Shown: piece after piece, positions 1 to 6,239 of the stretch | Numbering within the stretch: the first letter of the stretch is position 1 | Layout of the letters: each line of letters opens with the position of its first letter | Notes under the pieces: model-generated | Databases searched by the model: none | Told to the model about the DNA's origin: nothing | What the model saw: only the letters and a program-made list of their open reading frames with translations | Made by a program: the position numbers and the translations under genes | Source of the DNA: JBFWPF01 sp050250135 | GTDB lineage: Bacteria > Chlamydiota > Chlamydiia > Chlamydiales > JAFEGQ01 | Assembly (NCBI GenBank): GCA_050250135.1 | Contig: JBFWPF010000023.1 | Span: 1 to 32,753 of the forward strand | Length of the DNA: 32,753 nucleotides | Direction of reading: 5' to 3'

Positions 1-1
1 G

Positions 2-604
2 GAAGAAAAGCTAGGCAAGGACCACCCCGATGTGGCCACAATCCTGGACAACCTAGGGAGCGCCTATGACAGCAAGGGGGAGTACGACAAGGCCATCCAG
101 TACTACCAGCAGGCCCTTACGATCAAGGAAGAAAAGCTAGGCAAGGACCACCCCGATGTGGCCACAAGCCTTAACAGCCTAGGGAGCGCCTATTACCACA
201 AGGGGGAGTACGACAAGGCCATCCAGTACCACCAGCCGGCCCTTACGATCAAGGAAGAAAAGCTAGGCAAGGACCACCCCGATGTGGCCACAAGCCTTAA
301 CAGCCTAGGGAGCGCCTATTACCGCAAGGGGGAGTACGACAAGGCCATCCAGTACTACCAGCAGGCCCTTAGGATCGGGGAAGAAAAGCTAGGCAAGGAC
401 CACCCCCATGTGGCCTATAGCCTTAACAACCTAGGGAACGCCTATTACCGCAAGGGGGAGTATGGCAAAGCCATCCAGTACCGCCAGCAGGCCCTTAAGA
501 TCTGGGAAGAAAAGCTAGGCAAGGACCACCCCTTAACCGTCCGGGCTCGAAGGAATCTTCAAATGGACCAACAGGCCAAGTCCAGCAAGTGTACCATTAT
601 GTAA
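2..604 (+). CDS. Kinesin-light-chain-like TPR repeat protein, C-terminal part, ending in a CaaX-like box
   Basis: The reading frame is open to the left edge of the window, so the start lies upstream and only the last 200 or so residues are seen. It consists of four complete 42-residue TPR units and the start of a fifth. Each unit opens with EEKLGKDHP and carries LGxAYxxKGEYxKAIQYxQQAL, the signature of kinesin-light-chain-type TPRs, which bind other proteins. The repeats are nearly identical as DNA (126-bp period, at about 2, 128, 254, 380 and 506), which implies recent tandem expansion. After the last repeat a short basic tail ends in KCTIM, and C-T-I-M fits the CaaX pattern for eukaryotic prenylation. 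No signal peptide can be judged. Proteins of this kind are common in amoeba- and arthropod-associated bacteria and are often suspected host-interaction factors. That role is inference. The TPR assignment is secure. Confidence 0.9.
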   Translation, partial: EEKLGKDHPDVATILDNLGSAYDSKGEYDKAIQYYQQALTIKEEKLGKDHPDVATSLNSLGSAYYHKGEYDKAIQYHQPALTIKEEKLGKDHPDVATSLNSLGSAYYRKGEYDKAIQYYQQALRIGEEKLGKDHPHVAYSLNNLGNAYYRKGEYGKAIQYRQQALKIWEEKLGKDHPLTVRARRNLQMDQQAKSSKCTIM

Positions 605-667
605 ATCTTGCCTAAGAGGCTCTCACCAGGCCATCGTGCTTATAAGTCTCAGCTTTAAACAAACGTC

Positions 668-742
668 ATCGGTAGGCGAGGGGATTACGCCCCTCGCCCC
701 CTCTAAAACCGGACGCGTGCTATTCACCCACACGGGTTCCTC
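668..742 (-). mobile_element. Probable group II intron 3' end (domains V and VI), decayed
   Basis: Read on the minus strand, 742 to about 706 can fold like group II intron domain V: an AACC/GGTT lower stem, a CGTGTG/CACGCG upper stem with one wobble, a GGTGAATAG loop and a small bulge on the 3' arm. It is followed by a perfect 9-bp hairpin (GGCGAGGGG/CCCCTCGCC, positions 675–698) like domain VI, then CTACCGAT, which ends in the AY expected at an intron 3' end. The usual AGC triad at the base of domain V appears as AAC, so activity is doubtful. No reverse transcriptase can be read upstream on the minus strand. The assignment rests on resemblance by eye to bacterial introns. An unrelated structured RNA is the main alternative. 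Confidence 0.4.
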
Positions 743-1089
743 ACCCTCATGGCTTACGTCATCGCATAGCTCTTCGAATCAAAGAATAAGTTCACCAGGA
801 TGGAGGCTTTTGGATACATGCTAGGCGACATCGTAAAGTAACCCCCTAGCGACACGAAAAGTAACCTCTTCCAGGATGCGAATCAGCGGCAAGCTTGGCT
901 GTCGATGACTGCCGGTGCGTATTTGAATATGCTTCGAAGTTGGTTCAAAATTAGTCATTTGCGTCCTCCTTGTTGGGGGACACAATCATGAAGGTCAAGC
1001 AAATTATTTTAAAAGGTTTTTTCTAATGTCCGATGCCCTAGATGTCCTCCGCCCCTGTTAGGTGGATACTTCTCAGCGATCACTAATTC
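743..1089. other. Intergenic stretch with decayed sequence
   Basis: Apart from the possible 45-aa ORF at 821–958, this stretch holds no gene I can support. Its base composition is more mixed than that of the neighbours. On the plus strand, the codons ending at 1026 (TAA) spell a tail ending ILKGFF that resembles the tail VLKLFF of the partial gene at the right edge of the window. Both stops are followed by TGTC. Upstream that frame is broken by a stop near 952. It may be the last scrap of a decayed paralogue. Confidence 0.3.
821..958 (-). CDS. Possible 45-aa small ORF with a strong ribosome-binding site
   Basis: An ATG at 958 on the minus strand is preceded at good spacing by AAGGAGG, one of the best Shine-Dalgarno matches in the window. 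The frame runs 45 codons to a TAG at 821. The product is basic and shows no domain I recognise. It lies just upstream, in transcription direction, of the presumed intron domains V and VI. It could therefore be the start of a deleted intron-encoded ORF, an unrelated small gene, or chance. Little supports expression beyond the ribosome-binding site. Confidence 0.25.
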   Translation of the reverse strand: MTNFEPTSKHIQIRTGSHRQPSLPLIRILEEVTFRVARGLLYDVA

Positions 1090-1755
1090 TTAAAGAGACA
1101 CACTATTGAGCTCCGTCAGGTGGATCGCCCCGAGGCGGACCGCCTCCTTCAAGAAGGGATAATCGGGTGGCCCGACGAGAACCCCATCGATCCCACACCC
1201 CTTTAGCGCCTGCACCCCCCTCAGCGAATCCTCAAAGCCCACCGCCCGCTCCCCCACTCCCCGTAGCGCCAGGGCCCTAATGTAGCACTCGGGATGGGGC
1301 TTGGGGCGGGTGTACTGCTCCCGCGTGATCCAATGGGGCACGGTGCTGAGGATGGGATGCTGCTCCTTGAGGAGGGCGACCTGCTCGGGGCGGGAGTGGG
1401 TCACAACGGCCCGCTTGATCCCCCGCTCGGCTAACCCCTCGAGCAGCTCGGCGGCCCCCGGCATCAAAGCTACCCCCCCCTCCTTCAAGAGCCTGAGGTA
1501 GTGCTCCCCCTTTTTCCGATAGATCGTCTCCCACCCCACCTCCCCCATCAGCTGGGGAAACTGGGCCCCTATCGCCCGGGACGACCCCTCGGAATCGGGA
1601 TGGCAGATCCGGCAAAAATCGGCAAAACTCCACCCCAATTCCTTCCCGTATCCCTCTAAGGTCCTAAGGTAGGCCAGGTGGTGGAGGTGCTCCGTATTGA
1701 CTAAGAGCCCATCAAAATCGAAGAGAAAGAGCTGGTATCGGCCGGCAAAATCCAT
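1090..1755 (-). CDS. HAD-superfamily hydrolase, beta-phosphoglucomutase/phosphatase-like (subfamily IA)
   Basis: A cytoplasmic HAD-fold phosphohydrolase or phosphomutase. All four HAD motifs are visible in order. Motif I is DFDGLLVNTE, with the nucleophile and acid/base aspartates, close to the N-terminus. Motif II is VVTHS, motif III is the lysine in RPKPHPE, and motif IV is GFEDS. The helical cap lies between motifs I and II, which is typical of subfamily IA. Substrate cannot be told from sequence; sugar phosphates are usual for this branch. I chose the ATG at 1755 because motif I then sits about ten residues in, as in relatives. A GTG at 1791 would add 12 residues and is possible. The gene diverges from the thioredoxin-like gene at 1873 across a short AT-rich gap that probably holds both promoters. 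Confidence 0.85.
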   Translation of the reverse strand: MDFAGRYQLFLFDFDGLLVNTEHLHHLAYLRTLEGYGKELGWSFADFCRICHPDSEGSSRAIGAQFPQLMGEVGWETIYRKKGEHYLRLLKEGGVALMPGAAELLEGLAERGIKRAVVTHSRPEQVALLKEQHPILSTVPHWITREQYTRPKPHPECYIRALALRGVGERAVGFEDSLRGVQALKGCGIDGVLVGPPDYPFLKEAVRLGAIHLTELNSVSL

Positions 1756-1872
1756 CCCCCCATCATAGTTCAATGACACAATAATCTGCACCGCCCTTAC
1801 CTTCAGTGTTTTATAAAAATACCCCCCTTATTTTGAAATATTTATTATATATCGAGGAAAAGGAGTACTCCA

Positions 1873-2283
1873 ATGCGTTACTTGCTCTTGATGCTTGCCC
1901 TCATCGCCACCCCCCTTTCGGCCAAGGAGAAGCCGGTGGTCGATGCGGTCCTCTTCTACTCCCCCAAGTGTCCCCATTGTCACAAAGCGATCGAGCAGAC
2001 GATCAAGCCCCTTACCCACAAGTATGGGGCTCAGTTCCAGCTGGTGATGGTGGACATCGACACGCCCGAGGGGCAGGAGCTCTTTCAGAATGCGATGCGC
2101 AAGTACTCGGTCCCCAAGAGCAAGCGGGTTGTCCCTTTTATGATTGTGGGCTCAACCCTCCTCATCGGAAGCGACGAGATTGAGAGGCGGCTCTCCTTCC
2201 TGATCGACAAGGGGCTTGCCGCAGGAGGGCGAAAGCTCCCGAACATTAAAGGGCTAGCTGAGGCGGTGCCGAATCCCACCTAA
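1873..2283 (+). CDS. Exported thioredoxin-fold protein with a CPHC active site
   Basis: A 136-residue protein with a cleavable-looking signal peptide (MRYLLLMLALIATPLSA) followed by a thioredoxin-like fold. The CxxC motif is CPHC at residues 33–36 and a cis-proline-type VPFMIVG segment lies downstream, so it probably exchanges disulfides outside the cytoplasm. CPHC is the dipeptide found in DsbA-like oxidants, although this protein is shorter than DsbA and lacks its helical insert. A good Shine-Dalgarno (AAAAGGAG) precedes the ATG. The next gene, 39 bp downstream, carries a closely related domain (shared LIGSDEI and a C-terminal LAEA/LAAAMP segment), so the pair arose by duplication. Together they probably form a disulfide-forming unit with the VKOR domain of that neighbour. 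Confidence 0.85.
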   Translation: MRYLLLMLALIATPLSAKEKPVVDAVLFYSPKCPHCHKAIEQTIKPLTHKYGAQFQLVMVDIDTPEGQELFQNAMRKYSVPKSKRVVPFMIVGSTLLIGSDEIERRLSFLIDKGLAAGGRKLPNIKGLAEAVPNPT

Positions 2284-2322
2284 AACCCTTTCCTGATATG
2301 GTGCAGGTAACGGGAAACTGCC

Positions 2323-3354
2323 ATGATCCGAACACTACTTGCCGCCCTCCTTCTCCTCCTTGCCCCTTTATCGGCCAATTCGACTGTGACCGCAGTCCTC
2401 TTTTTTTCGGGCCGCTGCCCCCACTGCCATGAGGTAATCCGAGAGGTCCTCCCGCCGCTTATGGAGAGGTATCAGGACCGGCTCGAGGTGATCTTTGTGA
2501 ACATCGGGACCCATCTCGGCAGCGAGCTCTACTACGAGGCGATCGCGACCTACAAGGTTCCTGAAGATCGACTCGGCGTCCCCACCATGCTGATCGGCAA
2601 GCAGATCCTGATCGGCTCCGATGAGATCGCGCAAGAGCTCCCTGAGGTGGTTGGGAGGGCCCTCAATTCGGGAGGGGCCACCCTGCCGACCGTTGCCGGC
2701 CTTGCAGCAGCGATGCCCGCATCGGAAGAGCCCCCGGCAAAACGCCCCGCTCTGACCAAGAGACCCCCTCCCGTTACCATCGCCACCGAGGCCAACCTTG
2801 AGAAGATGGCCCACCCCAGCCTGTGGGAGAAGCTGAGTGGCGACCCGATCGGCAACAGCCTCGCCCTCGTCCTCCTCGTGATTATCGCCGTCTCCCTTAT
2901 CTGGGTCCCGATCCGCTGGAAACATGCCGGAGTCAGGCGCTACGGCTGGGGTGAGCCCAGCTCCTACTGGCTCCCTCTGCTCGCCCTCGCTGGCGTGGGG
3001 ATCTCGGTCTATATGACGGTGATCGAGACCACCGAAATGCCGGCGGTCTGCGGCCCGATCGGCAACTGCAACGCCGTCCAGCAGAGCCCCTACGCCTACC
3101 TCTTTGGGGTGATCCCTGTGGGCCTCCTGGGGATCATCGGGTATGGGGCAATCTTTGCCTCCTGGCTTTGGGCCCTCCTCTCCCCCCGCTTTCCCCGATG
3201 GATCCTCCCTACCCTCCTCTACGGCGCCCTCCTGTTTAGCTTCTATTTTACTGTCCTTGAGCCTTTTGTGATCGGGGCGGCCTGCGTCTGGTGTCTCACC
3301 TCTGCTCTCATCACCATCTTGATGGTCTGGGGCACCACAAAACATGGATATTAA
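2323..3354 (+). CDS. Thioredoxin–VKOR fusion (vitamin K epoxide reductase family membrane oxidoreductase)
   Basis: A 343-residue protein with three parts: a signal peptide or anchor (residues 1–19), a thioredoxin-like domain with CPHC at 32–35, and, after a Pro/Lys-rich linker and a membrane segment near 179–195, a VKOR domain (about 214–335). The VKOR part shows the loop cysteine pair C243/C249 followed by NAVQQSPYAYLFG and GLLGIIGYG, and the quinone-side CxxC at C321–C324 (CVWC). The family reoxidises DsbA-like proteins by passing electrons to quinones, replacing DsbB. In the usual bacterial fusions, thioredoxin follows VKOR; here it precedes it. With the exported thioredoxin just upstream it probably forms a self-contained periplasmic disulfide system, which would suit the cysteine-crosslinked envelope of chlamydiae. 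Confidence 0.88.
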   Translation: MIRTLLAALLLLLAPLSANSTVTAVLFFSGRCPHCHEVIREVLPPLMERYQDRLEVIFVNIGTHLGSELYYEAIATYKVPEDRLGVPTMLIGKQILIGSDEIAQELPEVVGRALNSGGATLPTVAGLAAAMPASEEPPAKRPALTKRPPPVTIATEANLEKMAHPSLWEKLSGDPIGNSLALVLLVIIAVSLIWVPIRWKHAGVRRYGWGEPSSYWLPLLALAGVGISVYMTVIETTEMPAVCGPIGNCNAVQQSPYAYLFGVIPVGLLGIIGYGAIFASWLWALLSPRFPRWILPTLLYGALLFSFYFTVLEPFVIGAACVWCLTSALITILMVWGTTKHGY

Positions 3355-3381
3355 TTAGCATTTTCATTACAATATAATGAT

Positions 3382-3852
3382 ATGAATGTTTCCTTATTTC
3401 GATCGGCCTCTATTCTAGGGGCTGTAGGGGGAATAAGCTATCTGACTCTCAATTCTCAGGCCTCTAAAGCCGAGAAGGTGGGGGCGGGGCTCCTGACGGG
3501 GGTCTGCCTTGTCGGGGCGATTCTCCCGTTCTTTAGGGCGAGGCCACTGGCTGCTGCCCCCTCCATCGACAACCTAGGGACCGTTTGGCAGGATGGGGAT
3601 CTGCTGATCGAGGGGATGGAGGGGAATACCCTCCTCCTCTCTCAGCTCCGAGTGATTGTGGCTTGTGAGGCGGGCCCTAACGGGGGCTTTGTTTGCGTTC
3701 GGCGGATGGTCCGCCAGCAGGTCTGCCTGGTGGCTGAGGGACCCTTAAACCCCACCTTTCAGGTGGGTGACCTCCTCCGCCCGATGAAGGGCGAAGGGAG
3801 TTTCAAGCACCTCCGATCGGGTTTTACCTTCGCTACCTCTCCTTCACTCTAA
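3382..3852 (+). CDS. Hypothetical small membrane-associated protein
   Basis: A 156-residue protein that I do not recognise. The N-terminal third has two hydrophobic stretches (about residues 8–22 and 35–50). The remainder looks like a compact beta-rich domain with DGDLLIEGMEGNTLLLSQLRVIV and FQVGDLLRP segments. It follows the VKOR gene by 27 bp. A TATAAT lies only three bases before the ATG and no clear Shine-Dalgarno is present, so the exact start and transcript are uncertain. The ORF is long, uses codons like its neighbours and ends cleanly before tRNA-Leu, so it is probably real. Confidence 0.6.
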   Translation: MNVSLFRSASILGAVGGISYLTLNSQASKAEKVGAGLLTGVCLVGAILPFFRARPLAAAPSIDNLGTVWQDGDLLIEGMEGNTLLLSQLRVIVACEAGPNGGFVCVRRMVRQQVCLVAEGPLNPTFQVGDLLRPMKGEGSFKHLRSGFTFATSPSL

Positions 3853-3880
3853 ACCTGCGATCCACTAAGATGGAGCGTCT

Positions 3881-3963
3881 GCCGGTGTGGCGAAATGGTA
3901 GACGCGGTAGACTCAAAATCTACTCCTAGCAATAGGGTGCTGGTTCGAGTCCGGTCACCGGCA
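3881..3963 (+). tRNA. tRNA-Leu (anticodon CAA, reads UUG)
   Basis: A complete cloverleaf: acceptor stem GCCGGTG/CACCGGC, anticodon stem GTAGA/TCTAC with loop CTCAAAA (anticodon CAA at 3914–3916), a long variable arm as expected for class II tRNA-Leu, and a T-loop GGTTCGAGTCC. The discriminator is A at 3963 and CCA is not encoded. The last nine bases overlap the stop codon end of the gene on the opposite strand. Confidence 0.96.
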
Positions 3964-4557
3964 CTTCTTATTATAAATATCGAGGCTGGCGCTGGTGAAG
4001 CCGGCCACTGCTGAGATAAAGCCGGTAACGGCGTAAGGGATCTCGTCGGCAGGGAGGAGTTCAAGGTCCATCGAGGTATTGGCAAAGTCGAACGCATTGT
4101 CGATGAGCGACAAGGCAATACGATGAGAGGGCTCCTCCCGCTTCCAAAGGGTCTTCACAACACCCTCCCCATCCATCACGAGTACGGCGCACATCGCCGC
4201 TATCGTCGAGGCCCTCTTGACCTGCAATAGGTAGGGGTTTTGGCTAAAGAGGGCAGCAACCCTTAGGGCCGATTTGGTCAGAAAGTTAATCCGGATAAAG
4301 GTAACCACCACCCGTTCAAAGCGAGTCCAGTTGTCCTTTTGATCCCATTCGCTGATCCATTGACCTAGCGAGGAGAGATCTCGGATCGCATTTAGCCCCC
4401 ACACGATATCGCGAAGCTTCGCGACCGGCACGAGGTGGCTCACCCCGGGGACCCCTGCTAAGAGGAGCATGCGCCCTGTATAGCTGGTCAGCTTAAAGGC
4501 CTGATCGGCAAACCGGGTCTCCTCTCGGTGCTCCTTAAGCCAGTTGATCGCATTCAT
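3955..4557 (-). CDS. Hypothetical protein, about 200 aa, with possible membrane segments
   Basis: A 200-residue protein that I cannot assign to a named family. It is rich in predicted helices, with moderately hydrophobic stretches around residues 28–45 (the GRMLLLAGVPGVSHLVPVA region), 112–130 and 170–188. The start is well supported: ATG at 4557 has AAGGAAA upstream, and a good sigma-70-type promoter lies at 4575–4603. The stop codon lies inside the 3' end of the oppositely oriented tRNA-Leu, giving a 9-bp antisense overlap. It reads as an independent gene, separate from the hydrolase upstream at 4620–5969. A chlamydia-specific membrane protein is possible but unproven. Confidence 0.65.
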   Translation of the reverse strand: MNAINWLKEHREETRFADQAFKLTSYTGRMLLLAGVPGVSHLVPVAKLRDIVWGLNAIRDLSSLGQWISEWDQKDNWTRFERVVVTFIRINFLTKSALRVAALFSQNPYLLQVKRASTIAAMCAVLVMDGEGVVKTLWKREEPSHRIALSLIDNAFDFANTSMDLELLPADEIPYAVTGFISAVAGFTSASLDIYNKKCR

Positions 4558-4574
4558 TTTATTTCCTTTTGTTA

Positions 4575-4603
4575 ATTATATACTATATAACAAACGGACA
4601 CAA
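4575..4603 (-). promoter_or_regulatory. Sigma-70-type promoter for the gene at 3955–4557
   Basis: On the minus strand, TTGTGT (4603–4598) and TATAAT (4580–4575) are separated by exactly 17 bp, in an AT-rich patch within otherwise GC-rich DNA. The start codon of the gene follows 17 bp after the -10 box, with its Shine-Dalgarno in between. Confidence 0.6.
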
Positions 4604-4619
4604 AAAGGCAACAACTAAA

Positions 4620-5969
4620 CTACTTCGCAATATCCTCAAAATGATAGGGTAGCGTTTCGGGCACGACGAAGACATCGGTCGTGAAGATATGGGGCTCCTC
4701 TTCACCGTTATCGAACTTAAGCTCAACGAGATAGGCGCTCCACCCCTCCTCCGGCTTAGGTAAATGGACTCTATATCTACCTGAATCTGAAAGACTTAGA
4801 ATTTGACTATCCCAGGAGGGGCCGATGGTGGAGAGGCGGAAGTCGCGCCCCTTGGCGTTATGGGCGCTCCAGACCCTGACCTCTAGGGGAGGGGTCTCGG
4901 TGTCCACAATGAGGGTCTCTCCCCGCAGGTGCCACCGGAACTGAGGGAGGGGGCGCCCCTCGACCAGGGCTTTATGAAAGAGGGCCAAGCTCTGGTGGGC
5001 CTGACTCCCCTTTAGGTTGTGGCTGACGTTGGGGAGGTAGCGCAGGTACTTTTCCCCTACCAAGTCGTGAAAGTAGAGGCGGGAGGAATCGGGGAGGAAA
5101 AACTCATCGCCCGTTGAATTGATGATCAGCTTTGGGGCCCTGACCCGCTCGCGAAAGGCAAAAGGCTCGACAATGCCCAAGAGGGCATCCATCTCGGGGC
5201 TTTCCCACCGCTCCGGAATTTTCCGGTCGACGTAGTCCTTTAGGGCGTAGCTCCAGCTCCCGTAGGAGCGGAAGTGGTGCTCCATCGAGCGGCGCAGGTT
5301 GAGAAGGTCGATCACCATGGGTGAGACGCCAACCACCCGCTCATCGACGCTAGCAGCGGCCCAAGCGGTCCATCCCCGCTTCGATTTTCCTGAGACCACA
5401 AAGCCGTTGATCGGCTTGCCGAGAAGCTGCGGGGCTGCCTCCTGAATCGCATCCATGGCACTGACAACGGAGAGGGTCATGGGGAGGCGGGCAAGCCAGG
5501 TAGGGTCCCCTGTCTCAAGGTAGCGGTCCCATCCGAAGGCAACCAAGGCATCCTCCTTACAGCCGGTCTCTTGGTAGCGGGGATCAAACTCGTCGTAGAA
5601 GGTGAGAGGCTGGTTGGGGACGTTGCGCAGCTCCACGACGATCGAGCCGCTCTGGTTGGCAAGCTCGACCCACTCGGCTGCCGGCCGAAGTGGCCTCGGG
5701 TCATCCCGATTCCCCCCTTCGATCAGGAGGAGGGCCCGGTCGCTGGTGATCCGCTCAGGCTCAACAATGGTGACCCAGTGGTGCCAGTCGGGCGCATCGA
5801 CCTCGCCTAGGCGCCAGCTATGGCTGTGGAGGTCGAGCACATGAAAGCGGTAGCCCGCCCCCTCCCGTGTCTCCACCCGCTCCCATCTCGGTGGCGGACG
5901 CTCCTCGCAGTAGTCGAGGAGGGGGGAGGCGGTCGCCAGAAAAGCAATTAAAAGCTTAAGTATCATCAT
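4620..5969 (-). CDS. PhoPQ-activated pathogenicity-related (PqaA-type) exported alpha/beta hydrolase
   Basis: An exported protein of about 449 residues. The frame is open up to 6140 but the upstream part overlaps a mobile element. The real start is the ATG pair at 5969/5966, which opens directly into a signal peptide (MMILKLLIAFLATASP). The family signature is clear: a nucleophile elbow GKSKRGWTAW (relatives carry GASKRGWTTW), then INSTGDEFFLPDSS supplying the acid, then LPNVSHN supplying the histidine. A C-terminal beta-rich region follows, as in relatives. PqaA proteins are linked to PhoPQ regulation and polymyxin resistance in Salmonella, but their substrate is not known. It is transcribed away from the MITE-like copy at 6074–6219, which sits about 100 bp upstream and may affect its promoter. 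Confidence 0.85.
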   Translation of the reverse strand: MMILKLLIAFLATASPLLDYCEERPPPRWERVETREGAGYRFHVLDLHSHSWRLGEVDAPDWHHWVTIVEPERITSDRALLLIEGGNRDDPRPLRPAAEWVELANQSGSIVVELRNVPNQPLTFYDEFDPRYQETGCKEDALVAFGWDRYLETGDPTWLARLPMTLSVVSAMDAIQEAAPQLLGKPINGFVVSGKSKRGWTAWAAASVDERVVGVSPMVIDLLNLRRSMEHHFRSYGSWSYALKDYVDRKIPERWESPEMDALLGIVEPFAFRERVRAPKLIINSTGDEFFLPDSSRLYFHDLVGEKYLRYLPNVSHNLKGSQAHQSLALFHKALVEGRPLPQFRWHLRGETLIVDTETPPLEVRVWSAHNAKGRDFRLSTIGPSWDSQILSLSDSGRYRVHLPKPEEGWSAYLVELKFDNGEEEPHIFTTDVFVVPETLPYHFEDIAK

Positions 5970-6073
5970 AGGATTAGACCCCCTAATTCTGCCTGAGGCA
6001 CCTGAAAGGTGGCAAGGGTGTGTCACCCTAGCCCTACTGAAGAAATCGCGTCCACCGCTATACTCCCTTTTAA

Positions 6074-6219
6074 CCCCTGATTGCGACCTATCGTCCAGGG
6101 GGCGCGGCAGATGGTGGTCAGATAGTGCACATCGTGACAAGGCCAGGTCTTTAGACCTGGGCGCGGAGGGATGTGCGCCAGCTGTCGATGCCCTCTGGAC
6201 GATAGGTCACAATCAGGGG
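6074..6219 (+). mobile_element. Palindromic MITE-like element, family A, copy 1 (146 bp)
   Basis: The element runs from CCCCTGATT to AATCAGGGG, with 25-bp terminal inverted repeats that differ at one position. It is flanked by a perfect 5-bp direct repeat TTTAA (6069–6073 and 6220–6224), as expected for a target-site duplication. The core is a perfect hairpin CCAGGTCT-TT-AGACCTGG at 6143–6160. Compared with the copy at 24742–24898 it lacks 11 bp in the right arm. It encodes no protein and would need a transposase from elsewhere. It lies in the gap between the divergent PqaA-like and ankyrin genes and ends 20 bp before the latter's start. Confidence 0.8.
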
Positions 6220-6239
6220 TTTAAAACAGGGAGGGTACC

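Noticed and set aside
636..824. Plus-strand open frame of 62 codons
   Set aside because: It runs across the intron-like hairpins, has no ribosome-binding site and no recognisable protein features.
2368..3345. Long minus-strand frame (325 codons) opposite the VKOR gene
   Set aside because: It is the antisense shadow of a gene with clear domains; GC-rich codon use keeps the opposite frame open.
3373..3378. TATAAT as promoter of the gene at 3382
   Set aside because: It lies three bases before the start codon, so transcription would begin after the ATG; no -35 box fits.
5970..6140. N-terminal extension of the PqaA-like protein
   Set aside because: The extension reads through the family A element and lacks family similarity; a signal peptide begins at 5969.
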